A stretch of DNA of 64,000 nt from Pirellulales bacterium. GTDB taxonomy: Bacteria; Planctomycetota; Planctomycetia; Pirellulales; JAEUIK01. Numbering within the stretch: the first letter of the stretch is position 1; each line of letters starts with the position of its first letter. Under the pieces are notes generated by a model that was not told where the DNA came from, did not search any database, and saw nothing but the letters and a program-made list of their open reading frames with translations. Both the position numbers and the translations under genes were made by a program. This document shows positions 1 to 8,009 of this stretch, piece by piece. The stretch covers positions 167,963-231,962 of the forward strand of contig JAIBBZ010000006.1 of NCBI GenBank assembly GCA_019694435.1, in the 5' to 3' direction.

Positions 1-1928
1 GTTGCGGTAGCAGCGAGCCAGACCGACGGGCCACCACGGCGCAGGCGCCCCAGGCGACTGCGCCGGATGCCCCGCCGCCGGCCACGCTGGACGATCTCAA
101 AGAGCTGCTGCCGCCGGCCGACGCAGCCCCGCCGCAATTGGTCGATCCGGAACACGTACCCCCCTTGGCGGAGCTTGACGCCAAGGCCGGGTGGCGCGAC
201 CAGCCGGTGCTCGACCTGCTCGCCGAGATGCGCAAGCTGCAGGCCACGGAAACACCGCTGGCCACCGTGGCCGAGGCGCTGGCCTTGCGCAACGTCTCGA
301 AGGAAGACAACGCCAAGATTCTCAGCGCGCTGGGCCGGCTGCCGGCCAGCGACGCGGAGGCGAATTTCGACGCCACGATCAACCGCCATCTGCTGGGCGA
401 CGTCAAGTCGAACAATCCGTTGTTGATCAACTCGCGCGAGGAGTTCGACGTCCAGGGCCTGATCTCGGCCGGCTTGATGGGCTTCGACTGGAACATGAAT
501 CCCTGCGCTTCGAAAGACTCGGTCGTCAGTTGGCAGACCAGCGCGGACGGGATGATGGACAAGATCGTGATGCGCAACGATTTGTTCTGGTCCGACGGCG
601 TGCCGATGACCGCCCACGACGTGGCCTTTTCTTTTCGCACGATCCTCGATCCGGAGATTCCGATCCCCGCCGTCCGCGCCGGCACCGACAAGATCCACCA
701 CGTGCACGCCTACGACGACTACACGCTGGTCTACTTCCACAAGGATGCCCTGGCCACGAACGTCTGGAATATCAACTTCCCGATCCTGCCGAAGCACATC
801 TACGAGTCGACGATTCCCGAGGACAAGTCGCTCGTCAGTAGCGCGCGGCACATCGAGCTCGAAAACAACCCGGTCGTGGCCGGGCCCTACCGGATCGCCT
901 CGCGCAAGTTGCAGCAAGAGATCGTGCTGGAGCGGCGCGAGGAATACTACCTGCGCGACGGCAAACCGATTCGCGAGAAGCCGTATTTCAAGACCATTCG
1001 CTTTCGCATTATTCCCGACCGCAGCACGGCGCTGCTGGCGATGAACAAGGGCGACATCGACGAGCTGGAACTGCTGCCCGATCAGTGGCAGTCGCAGACC
1101 GGGGGTAACGATTTTTACCGGCTCAACACCAAGGCCTCGGCGATCGAGTGGACCTTCTTCTTCTTCGGCTGGAACTTGAAGCGCCCGTATTTCGACGACG
1201 CCCTGACGCGCCGGGCCATGTCCTATGCCTTCGATTACAAGGTGCTGTTCGAGCGCCTGCTCTACGGGCTCACCGAGCCGTGCACGGGCATCTTCTATAA
1301 AGACTCGTGGATGGCCCCCAAGCAGCCGACCGGGCCCTACTACCAGGACCTCGACAAGGCCGAGGAGCTGCTCGCGGCGGCCGGCTGGGCCGACCACGAC
1401 AACGACGGCGTGCTCGACAAGCTGGTCGACGGCAAGCCGCTGCGGTTCGAGTTCACCTTGCTCGTGCGCAACGAAGATCTGCGGATCAAGATCTGCAACT
1501 TGCTGCGCGAGAACCTTGATCAATTGGGCATCGTCTGCAACGTGCGGCCGCTCGAGGCCACGACGCTGCAGCAATTGACCTTCGACAAGCAATTCGATGC
1601 CTACTACGGCGGCTGGGGCACCGGCGCCGATCCCGACACCTCGGAGAACATCTGGGGCACCGGCCAGGAGCGCAATTTCGTCAGCTACTCGAACCCCTTA
1701 GTCGATCAGTTGTTCGTCGCGGCTCGCAAGCAGTTCGACCGCGACAAGCGCGGCCTGCTGTACGGCCGCCTGCACGAGCTGATTTATGCCGATCAGCCGT
1801 ACACGTTTTTGTACTATCAAAGCGCTTTCTACGGTTTCAGCAAACAATTACGCGGCTACCGCTTTTCGCCGCGCGGCCCGTATCACTATGGTCCCGGCTT
1901 CGGCTCGATCTGGAAGGGGCGCGAGTAG
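1..1928 (+). CDS. Peptide/oligopeptide ABC transporter substrate-binding lipoprotein (SBP family 5), 5' end outside window
   Basis: The open frame is already in phase at base 3 and its first codon is Cys followed by Gly-Ser-Ser, the usual start of a mature lipoprotein. The signal peptide and true start therefore lie upstream, and 641 residues are visible. A Pro/Ala-rich linker leads into a family 5 (DppA/OppA type) binding protein, with the typical FWSDG and AHDVAFSF segments near residue 190-210 and a C-terminal YGGWGTGADPD stretch. It should bind peptides or similar solutes outside the inner membrane and pass them to the two permeases immediately downstream, 30 bp away on the same strand. 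The ligand cannot be read from sequence. Confidence is high for the family and moderate for peptide as substrate. Confidence 0.9.
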   Translation, partial: CGSSEPDRRATTAQAPQATAPDAPPPATLDDLKELLPPADAAPPQLVDPEHVPPLAELDAKAGWRDQPVLDLLAEMRKLQATETPLATVAEALALRNVSKEDNAKILSALGRLPASDAEANFDATINRHLLGDVKSNNPLLINSREEFDVQGLISAGLMGFDWNMNPCASKDSVVSWQTSADGMMDKIVMRNDLFWSDGVPMTAHDVAFSFRTILDPEIPIPAVRAGTDKIHHVHAYDDYTLVYFHKDALATNVWNINFPILPKHIYESTIPEDKSLVSSARHIELENNPVVAGPYRIASRKLQQEIVLERREEYYLRDGKPIREKPYFKTIRFRIIPDRSTALLAMNKGDIDELELLPDQWQSQTGGNDFYRLNTKASAIEWTFFFFGWNLKRPYFDDALTRRAMSYAFDYKVLFERLLYGLTEPCTGIFYKDSWMAPKQPTGPYYQDLDKAEELLAAAGWADHDNDGVLDKLVDGKPLRFEFTLLVRNEDLRIKICNLLRENLDQLGIVCNVRPLEATTLQQLTFDKQFDAYYGGWGTGADPDTSENIWGTGQERNFVSYSNPLVDQLFVAARKQFDRDKRGLLYGRLHELIYADQPYTFLYYQSAFYGFSKQLRGYRFSPRGPYHYGPGFGSIWKGRE

Positions 1929-1958
1929 GGCCCGCGCACCGCGGCTCCCACGATCGAC

Positions 1959-2933
1959 ATGGCTACCTATCTGCTGCGCCGCTTCCTGATCGGACTGCTC
2001 ACGCTGTTTCTGATCACGTTCCTGATCTATGGGCTGATCCGCGCGATGCCCGGCTCGCCGATCACGCTGATGAACGAGGACCCGAGCCGCGCGCTGAAGC
2101 AGGAAGACATCGACCGGATGAAGGCCTTTTTCGGCCTCGATCAACCCTGGTACGTCGCCTACTGGAGCTGGCTGACCAAGGTGGCCCAATTCGATCTGGG
2201 CACCTCGATCTCGCAAAAGCAGCCCGTGGCGACGCTGATCCGCGGGCGCTTGTGGCCGACGTTGCTGTTGTCGATTTCCTCCCTGCTGCTCACCTATTTG
2301 TTGTCGATCCCCTTGGGGCTCGTCGCCACGGTGCGCTCCGGCCGTTGGGACGAGCGCGTCACCAGCACCCTGCTATACACGCTCTATTCGTTTCCGGCGT
2401 TCGTGGCCGCGCTGCTACTGCAGATGTATCTCGCCGTGCGGCTCGATTGGTTCCCGCTGTTCGGCATGCAAAGCGATCAATACGCCGAGCTGAGCACTTG
2501 GGGTAAGTTCCAGGATCTGGCCTGGCACGCGGCCTTGCCGATCACCTGCTACACATATGGCAGCCTCGCCTACTACAGCCGGTTCATCCGCTCGAACATG
2601 CACGAGGTAATTCGCCAGGACTACATCCGTACGGCCCGGGCCAAAGGCGTCGGGCCGGTGCGCGTCGTGTTGCACCATGCCTTTCGCAACACGCTGATCC
2701 CGTTAGTAACGCTGATTGGACTGACTCTGCCCGGTCTGCTCTCGGGCAGCATCATCCTCGAGCAGATCTTCGGTTGGCCGGGCATGGGCCGGCTGTTCTT
2801 CGAAGCGATCCTGATGCGCGACTATCCGACGATCATGGCCGAGACGTTGATCTTTGCCGTGCTCACGCTCGCCGGGCAGATGCTGGCCGACGTGTTGTAT
2901 GCCGCGGTCGATCCGAGGGTCAGCTTCTCGTGA
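1959..2933 (+). CDS. Peptide ABC transporter permease, DppB/OppB type
   Basis: The product has 324 residues, the normal size for DppB. An N-terminal membrane helix (MATYLLRRFLIGLL) is followed by the family's GLD motif near residue 65 and a TMD with five more helices. The EAA-loop sequence around residues 220-240 (YIRTARAKGV, then FRNTLIPLVT) contacts the ATPase. The first ATG of the frame is used; no strong Shine-Dalgarno is visible. The TGA stop overlaps the GTG of the next gene, so the two permeases are probably translated as a coupled pair. No ATP-binding gene follows; the next gene is on the other strand, so the ATPases must be upstream of the window or elsewhere. Confidence 0.93.
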   Translation: MATYLLRRFLIGLLTLFLITFLIYGLIRAMPGSPITLMNEDPSRALKQEDIDRMKAFFGLDQPWYVAYWSWLTKVAQFDLGTSISQKQPVATLIRGRLWPTLLLSISSLLLTYLLSIPLGLVATVRSGRWDERVTSTLLYTLYSFPAFVAALLLQMYLAVRLDWFPLFGMQSDQYAELSTWGKFQDLAWHAALPITCYTYGSLAYYSRFIRSNMHEVIRQDYIRTARAKGVGPVRVVLHHAFRNTLIPLVTLIGLTLPGLLSGSIILEQIFGWPGMGRLFFEAILMRDYPTIMAETLIFAVLTLAGQMLADVLYAAVDPRVSFS

Positions 2934-4066
2934 GTACGACACCCGGCACCACCGCGCCGCTCGCCACGGCTTCGTCTCCCGGCAATGCACCGGCGGGCAC
3001 CGTGCCTGAACCACCGCCGATCGGCTACTGGGCCGAGGTCTGGCGGCGTTTTCGCCGCCGCAAACTGGCGATGGTCGCGCTGGCCTACGTGCTGTTTCTT
3101 GTGGTCCTGGCCGCCGGCGCGCCGCTGATCGCCGGCACCAAGCCGATCGTGTGCTACTACAAAGGCCGCCTCTATTTTCCCTGCCTCGGCTACTTCAACA
3201 CGGCCTGGGAAAACCCGGTCTTTCAACGCGACCGGTTTCGCCGCGTATATCCGCAGAGTCTCAAGACCAAGGACCCTGACAGTTGGGCCGTTTGGCCGCT
3301 GTTCTACCAGGACCCGTACCGTCGGGTCCGCGACGGCGAATGGCCCGATCGTCCCGGCAATCCAGCCAGCGGTCCGCCCAACCAATGGAATTTCTTCGGC
3401 ACCGATCCGAACAGCTACGACGTCTTTGCTCAGATGGTCCACGGCACCACGATCGCGCTGCTGGTCGGCTTTGTCTCGGTGGGCATTGCCGCGGCCATCG
3501 GCATGGTCGTCGGCGCGCTGTCGGGCTACCTGGGCGGCTGGGTCGACATGCTCTTCAGCCGGCTTACCGAAGTCGTGCTGTGCGTGCCGTCGCTGGTACT
3601 GATCCTGGCGCTCGTGGCGGTGATCGAAAAGCCGACCATCTGGCACACGATGGTCATCCTGGGCTGCACGCGCTGGACCGACATTGCCCGGCTCACGCGC
3701 GGCGAGTTTCTGCGGCTGCGCGAGAGCGATTTCGTCACCGCGGCCCGGGCCATCGGCGTCGGCGAAATGCGGATCATGTTCCGTTACATCCTGCCCAATG
3801 CGCTGGCGCCGGTGCTGGTGCCCATCACGTTCGGAATTGCCGGCGCGATCCTGATCGAGAGCTCGTTGAGCTTTCTCGGCTTCGGCGCACCGCCGCCGAA
3901 TCCGAGCTGGGGGACGCTGCTCAACTACGGCCGCACCAACCTGCAGCACTGGTGGTTGATCGTCTTTCCCGGCACGGCCATCTTCCTGGCCGTGTTGGCC
4001 TACAACCTGATCGGCGAAGGCTTGCAGGAAGCCACGGACCCGCGCCTGCGCGGCAACGGCAATTGA
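2930..4066 (+). CDS. Peptide ABC transporter permease, DppC/YejE type
   Basis: The GTG at 2930 overlaps the stop of the previous permease (GTGA) and gives 378 residues. The N-terminus is a Pro/Ala/Thr-rich cytoplasmic segment of about 30 residues, then one helix (near residues 45-65). Next comes a long extracytoplasmic insert of about 95 residues (containing YYKGRLYFP and later NFFGTDPNSYDV), then five helices with the EAA loop (FVTAARAIGV, LPNALAPVLV). The insert with its tyrosine/phenylalanine-rich YFP block resembles YejE, the permease of the YejABEF importer, more than plain DppC. It is the last gene of the visible operon and ends 22 bp before a convergent gene. Confidence 0.9.
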   Translation: MSTTPGTTAPLATASSPGNAPAGTVPEPPPIGYWAEVWRRFRRRKLAMVALAYVLFLVVLAAGAPLIAGTKPIVCYYKGRLYFPCLGYFNTAWENPVFQRDRFRRVYPQSLKTKDPDSWAVWPLFYQDPYRRVRDGEWPDRPGNPASGPPNQWNFFGTDPNSYDVFAQMVHGTTIALLVGFVSVGIAAAIGMVVGALSGYLGGWVDMLFSRLTEVVLCVPSLVLILALVAVIEKPTIWHTMVILGCTRWTDIARLTRGEFLRLRESDFVTAARAIGVGEMRIMFRYILPNALAPVLVPITFGIAGAILIESSLSFLGFGAPPPNPSWGTLLNYGRTNLQHWWLIVFPGTAIFLAVLAYNLIGEGLQEATDPRLRGNGN

Positions 4067-4083
4067 CGGCGCCGTGTGCGCCG
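4067..4083. terminator. Short GC hairpin between convergent genes
   Basis: A perfect 6-bp inverted repeat (CGGCGC / GCGCCG, 5-nt loop) fills the gap between the permease stop at 4066 and the convergent stop at 4089. There is no T-run, so a terminator role is only a suggestion. Confidence 0.3.
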
Positions 4084-4088
4084 CGCGA

Positions 4089-6704
4089 CTAGTTCGGCGC
4101 AGCGGCGCTCTCGAGCCGCTGGAGCTCGGCCCGGGCCGCGGCGGCACGCTCGGCTTCGCCTTGGCGCTCGTAACAGGCGATGGCCTTGCGCAGTAGGGCC
4201 ATGCAATACTCGCTCGGCTCGTCGAGCCGTTGCCGGGGAACCTTCGGTAGCAGCGCGTCGTAAAATCGGGCCAGCTTCGGGCCCGTATCCGGCAGCTTGT
4301 CGCAAAGCAGCTCGATGCGGTCGACCAGCTTAGGCACGAACTGACCTTCGGTCGGAAATGCCAGCACGATGCCGCTCAACCCCTGCACGGCCGCGGCCTG
4401 CTGGTTGTCTGCGGCCAGCAAGTCGGCGAGCTTCAGGCCCGCGTCGGCGGCCAGATCGGGCCGCTGCGCTGCGACGTACATGTTCAAGAGCTGCTCATAC
4501 ATGTTCCGTCGCAGCTTTTCGTCTTCGGCGTACGACGTCAGGTCTTCAAACACCTTCCAGGTGAAATCGGGAAACGCCGCGAAGGTCGTAAACAGCCCGT
4601 CGAGCACGCGGCGGATCGCCTTGGAGTATTGCGGTTCGCCGCGGAGGGACCGCGCGAGCCGGGCCGCCTCGAGCCAGGCCGCCTCGTTCCAGGGGTCGAT
4701 CTCGAGCACCTTTTCCAGGTAGTCGAGCTGCTGCACCGGTTCGAGCGGCGGATCGCGCCGCACCAACATCGGATAGGCCCGCATCAGGAGATCGGCATGT
4801 CGATGAGCCAACGGGCTCGTGCCGGCGCTGTGCAGCTGCATCTCGAGTTCGCGATCGGTGATCGGTTCGCCGGTGCGCGGGTCGGTCAACGTGCCGATGT
4901 AGTAATTGTCGCCCCGGTAGCGGCCGTGCGACTTGAGCTCGAACTTGATCGCTTGCGGCGTGACGCTGGCCAGCTCGACCCACATGACCCAGGCGTGATA
5001 CTGGCCCGTGCGCCCCTGGCCGCTGACGTCGGCGGCGGGCACACCCAGGGACTTCGCCACCCGTGCGGCGTAGTCCGCCTGCAGCGAACACACGCCACCC
5101 AACTGGCGAAGATTCTGCAGCGTGTAAACCTGGTTGTTCATCCGCGCCTGGCGCGAATCGGTCTTGAGCATGAGCATGTCGTAGGGGCAATCGTGGTAGC
5201 ACTTGCCGATGCCGACGCGCTGATTCAAATAGTTCGCCAGGGCCCATTGGCGGTCGGCCAGGGGCGTGGTGTGATTCACGACGTGCACCAGGAATTCCCA
5301 GGGCAGGTAGCGAATGCGCCCCTCCATCAGGTCTTCGGTATCGACCAGGTAGCGAAAGTTCGCAAGCGCGCCCATCGGCTCGGGCGGCGCCGTGGCCTGT
5401 GCGCGGCGGATGTGTTCCTGAGAATCGATGATGCCCGCCGTCTTGCGGTCCCAGACTGTCGCCGTGGCAATCACCAACTCGCCGTACGGCTCCATTGCCT
5501 GGGGAAAGTTCTTCCACAGGTTGGCCACGAGATTCAGCGCCTCGGGCACGTCGTCCCAATCCGAACGCAGCGCCGTATACAGCTCCTCCTTGAAGTCGCC
5601 GTGCTGATTGAGCCATTTGTCGATCGCGTCGCGCTCGTCGCCAAAGGCCAGCCGCATGGATTCGGCTTGTTCGTTGGCAAACTGCTCGGCAAACAGCCGC
5701 CGCACGGCCGCGTAGTCTTTCGGCTTGCGCGCCAACAGCCGATGCTCGTCGAACAACTTGCGCAGGCCCGCCACCAGCGGCGAGTCGCTCGCGGCGGCCA
5801 CGCGCGGCAGCTCAGTCACCGGCTCGTCGACCACGGGGAGCGGCTCGTCGGGCATGGTCTCGGTCGGCTGCGGCGCCGGCGCGTCGGCGACCGGCTTGCG
5901 CGGCGTCACGGTGATCGAAAACCGCACCGGCTCGCTCTCCGCGTCGAGGCTGTCGCGCACGCGGACGACAAAATCGTAAATATTGTCGGGCTCGGCCCGT
6001 TTCGTGCGCCAGACAAAGTCGCCGCTACGCGTCGAAATCGCCGCTTCGTCGCTGGCGCTTTCGAGCAAGTCGAAGGCCAATTTCTGCTGCGGCAAATCCG
6101 GATCGTGCGCCGCGAGGTGGATTCGCACCGGCTGACCTTGCTCGATCGAGATCGACTCGACCGGGTCGAGCACCGGCGGGGTGTTGTGCTCGTCGACCTG
6201 CAGCAGGATTCGAGCCTCGGCGCGGCGCCGGTGCCCCGCCGCGCGCACGCGCACCGGATATTCTCCCGGCCCTGCCTCCTCGGGCGGCGTCCAACTCAAT
6301 CGACCCGTACGTTCGTCAATCACCAGGCCGATCGGGCCTTCGAGCAAGCTGAACTGCAACTCGCCGGCGGGAATACCCCGGCTCTGCACCGGCAGATCGA
6401 GCGACCAGGCCGTGCCTTCGGTCAGCGTCTGCCGCTCGAGCGCTGCCACTTCGAGCAGGTCGAAACCGCCGGTGCTCCAATAGAAGGCCAGTCCACCGAG
6501 CATCAACAGGACCAGCACCCCGGCACCCGCGAGCACGAACAACTCGGGCCCCAGGCCGCGCTTGCGCCGCGGCGCGGGCGTCCTCGACTTGGGCGACGCA
6601 GGCAACGAGGAGAAATCCAACTCAGACCCGGCCGTTGTGGGACTGGGCGCAGGCTGTGCTCGGTGCGGCGGTCGCTGTGGATCCGGGAGACGCGATGTGG
6701 ACAT
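4089..6704 (-). CDS. Membrane-anchored protein with Ig-like repeats and a transglutaminase-like domain
   Basis: The ATG at 6704 gives 871 residues; a TTG three codons earlier is possible. A Pro-rich basic cytoplasmic tail precedes one transmembrane helix (about residues 54-76), so most of the protein is outside the membrane. Two cadherin/putative-Ig-like modules follow (about 85-180 and 180-275), recognised by the 'RTGRLSWTPP' type sequence found in He_PIG domains. After a Pro-rich linker, an alpha-helical region leads to a transglutaminase/protease-like core. Cys539 lies in GGVCSLQADY and His570 in GQYHAWVMW, a plausible Cys-His pair. The C-terminal 200 residues are helical and TPR-like. No function is established; a role in envelope protein cross-linking or proteolysis is inference. 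Confidence 0.75.
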   Translation of the reverse strand: MSTSRLPDPQRPPHRAQPAPSPTTAGSELDFSSLPASPKSRTPAPRRKRGLGPELFVLAGAGVLVLLMLGGLAFYWSTGGFDLLEVAALERQTLTEGTAWSLDLPVQSRGIPAGELQFSLLEGPIGLVIDERTGRLSWTPPEEAGPGEYPVRVRAAGHRRRAEARILLQVDEHNTPPVLDPVESISIEQGQPVRIHLAAHDPDLPQQKLAFDLLESASDEAAISTRSGDFVWRTKRAEPDNIYDFVVRVRDSLDAESEPVRFSITVTPRKPVADAPAPQPTETMPDEPLPVVDEPVTELPRVAAASDSPLVAGLRKLFDEHRLLARKPKDYAAVRRLFAEQFANEQAESMRLAFGDERDAIDKWLNQHGDFKEELYTALRSDWDDVPEALNLVANLWKNFPQAMEPYGELVIATATVWDRKTAGIIDSQEHIRRAQATAPPEPMGALANFRYLVDTEDLMEGRIRYLPWEFLVHVVNHTTPLADRQWALANYLNQRVGIGKCYHDCPYDMLMLKTDSRQARMNNQVYTLQNLRQLGGVCSLQADYAARVAKSLGVPAADVSGQGRTGQYHAWVMWVELASVTPQAIKFELKSHGRYRGDNYYIGTLTDPRTGEPITDRELEMQLHSAGTSPLAHRHADLLMRAYPMLVRRDPPLEPVQQLDYLEKVLEIDPWNEAAWLEAARLARSLRGEPQYSKAIRRVLDGLFTTFAAFPDFTWKVFEDLTSYAEDEKLRRNMYEQLLNMYVAAQRPDLAADAGLKLADLLAADNQQAAAVQGLSGIVLAFPTEGQFVPKLVDRIELLCDKLPDTGPKLARFYDALLPKVPRQRLDEPSEYCMALLRKAIACYERQGEAERAAAARAELQRLESAAAPN

Positions 6705-6842
6705 GGAACACAAGCCATGCGAGGCTGTCCGCCGGCGGCGCGAGCCGCGAACCAGCGGCGCTTGCCTCTATGGTCGCCAAAATCGGCGGCCGGGCAATGC
6801 ACCGGGAGGAAATTGCCGGACAGGGTGCACGATCGGCACCTT

Positions 6843-7706
6843 CTAGAAACGACGCTGTGAGCGTCGCGGCCGGGCCAGAGCCCCCTGTGCCCGATCTTCG
6901 CTCGACTCGGCAGGCAGTTCCTCGTTGGCCAACATGGCCGCAAGCAACCCCTGCGTGTCGTCGGCCACCCGCGACATGCGAACCCAGGCAAAGGGTGGCA
7001 AGAGCCCCACCCCGTCGAACAACAGCTCGGGCAGGCAACCGAGGATGGCCGAGGCCAGGTCGGACTGGATGTCGGCATTGGGCGACGCGTGGGGCGGAAT
7101 CTCCCAGATCGCGGCCAGGATCGAAGCGAACACTCCGGACCAGATCGCTTCGGAGTCGGCCCGGCGCATCTGTGCCGCCAATTCGAGCGCCCGCCGCCGA
7201 TCGACGGCATATTCGCCCGACTCTCCCCAGGGCACCATCCGAGCCACGAGCAAATCGCTCCAACGCTCGGCGCGCCGGCGCAAGCGGTCGATGGTCACGG
7301 TTTGTTGCAGCGTCAGCGCGGTGCCGTCGAGCAACAGGTGCAACGCGCGATTGCGCGCCTCGAGATGGCCGATGTAGATGCTGCGGGCAATCGGCTCGGC
7401 TTCTCGCGCGCCGCGGCGCCGATCGTGGGCACACAGCACGGCGCTCCACGAACGCGTGAGCACTTCGCCCGTGAGGATCTCAATCAGCAGCGCGGGGAGC
7501 GATACGCCGCGAGGCGCCTGTTCGCGCTGCGCGGCGGTGACGAACTTGAACAGCTTGAGCGAGCGATTCCAGCGGTCGAGACGGCACTTGGCCGTCGACC
7601 AATACTCTCCCAGGCGGCGCGGTTCGATCTCGCCGGCCGTTTCGACCAGCGCCGGGCCATGCTTGGCGAGCAGCACGGCCAACTGGACTAATTCACGCGC
7701 CAACAT
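6843..7706 (-). CDS. Conserved hypothetical protein, 287 residues
   Basis: I do not recognise this family. The frame is open further upstream, but the ATG at 7706 begins a sensible helical N-terminus (MLARELVQLAVLLAKHG) and removes a Pro/Arg-rich segment that looks like translated non-coding DNA. The product is soluble, mainly alpha-helical and rich in Arg and Leu. It has a central conserved-looking block (residues about 80-130) with SWSAVLCAHDRR and a histidine/arginine-rich helix, IGHLEARNRALHLL. No signal peptide, membrane segment or catalytic motif is evident. It lies between the transglutaminase-like gene (138 bp away) and a glycosyltransferase (303 bp away), all on the minus strand, but the spacing does not argue for one operon. 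Confidence 0.65.
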   Translation of the reverse strand: MLARELVQLAVLLAKHGPALVETAGEIEPRRLGEYWSTAKCRLDRWNRSLKLFKFVTAAQREQAPRGVSLPALLIEILTGEVLTRSWSAVLCAHDRRRGAREAEPIARSIYIGHLEARNRALHLLLDGTALTLQQTVTIDRLRRRAERWSDLLVARMVPWGESGEYAVDRRRALELAAQMRRADSEAIWSGVFASILAAIWEIPPHASPNADIQSDLASAILGCLPELLFDGVGLLPPFAWVRMSRVADDTQGLLAAMLANEELPAESSEDRAQGALARPRRSQRRF

Positions 7707-8009
7707 GCAGGGGGTCGACCGGGGAGGAGATGAGATGAGCGCCACGGGCGGGCCGGAAGCCGCGCGGCGCGGGCGGGAGAGCCCGAGGGGACGAAGGCTC
7801 TCCCGCCACGGCCGTGCTGCTTCAGGAGCGTTGCAAAGCAAGGGCAAAGCCGGTGCCGGGAACAGCCGAGAATGCGCCGGGACAGCCGCAAGCCACGACA
7901 CAACAACGAGTTAAACGGCCGGAATCCATCGCGCGCAGGCCCCAGCCGGCGCCGGCCATGTGGCGAAACGGCAACATGCGTGCTGCCTGGAATCGGCGCG
8001 CTGGGCGCC
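7707..8009. other. Gene-free stretch between two minus-strand genes
   Basis: No convincing coding frame was found here. The notable content is a perfect long inverted repeat at 7772-7807, listed separately. The sequence nearest 7706 is Gly/Pro-codon-like GC-rich spacer. Confidence 0.6.
7772..7807. repeat. Perfect 12-bp inverted repeat (terminator- or REP-like hairpin)
   Basis: The arms GGCGGGAGAGCC (7772-7783) and GGCTCTCCCGCC (7796-7807) are perfect complements around a 12-nt loop. The hairpin sits between the stop of the glycosyltransferase gene (8010) and the start of the next minus-strand gene (7706). There is no poly-T tail on either strand. It could be a terminator, an mRNA-stabilising hairpin or one copy of a dispersed REP-like element. 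Confidence 0.6.

Noticed and set aside
6702..6713. TTG start three codons before the ATG of the transglutaminase-like gene
   Set aside because: The ATG at 6704 is the more usual start and nothing in the sequence favours the TTG.
4629..6860. A 743-codon plus-strand frame opposite the transglutaminase-like gene
   Set aside because: The real gene has a membrane helix, Ig-like and transglutaminase-like motifs. The opposite frame has none.
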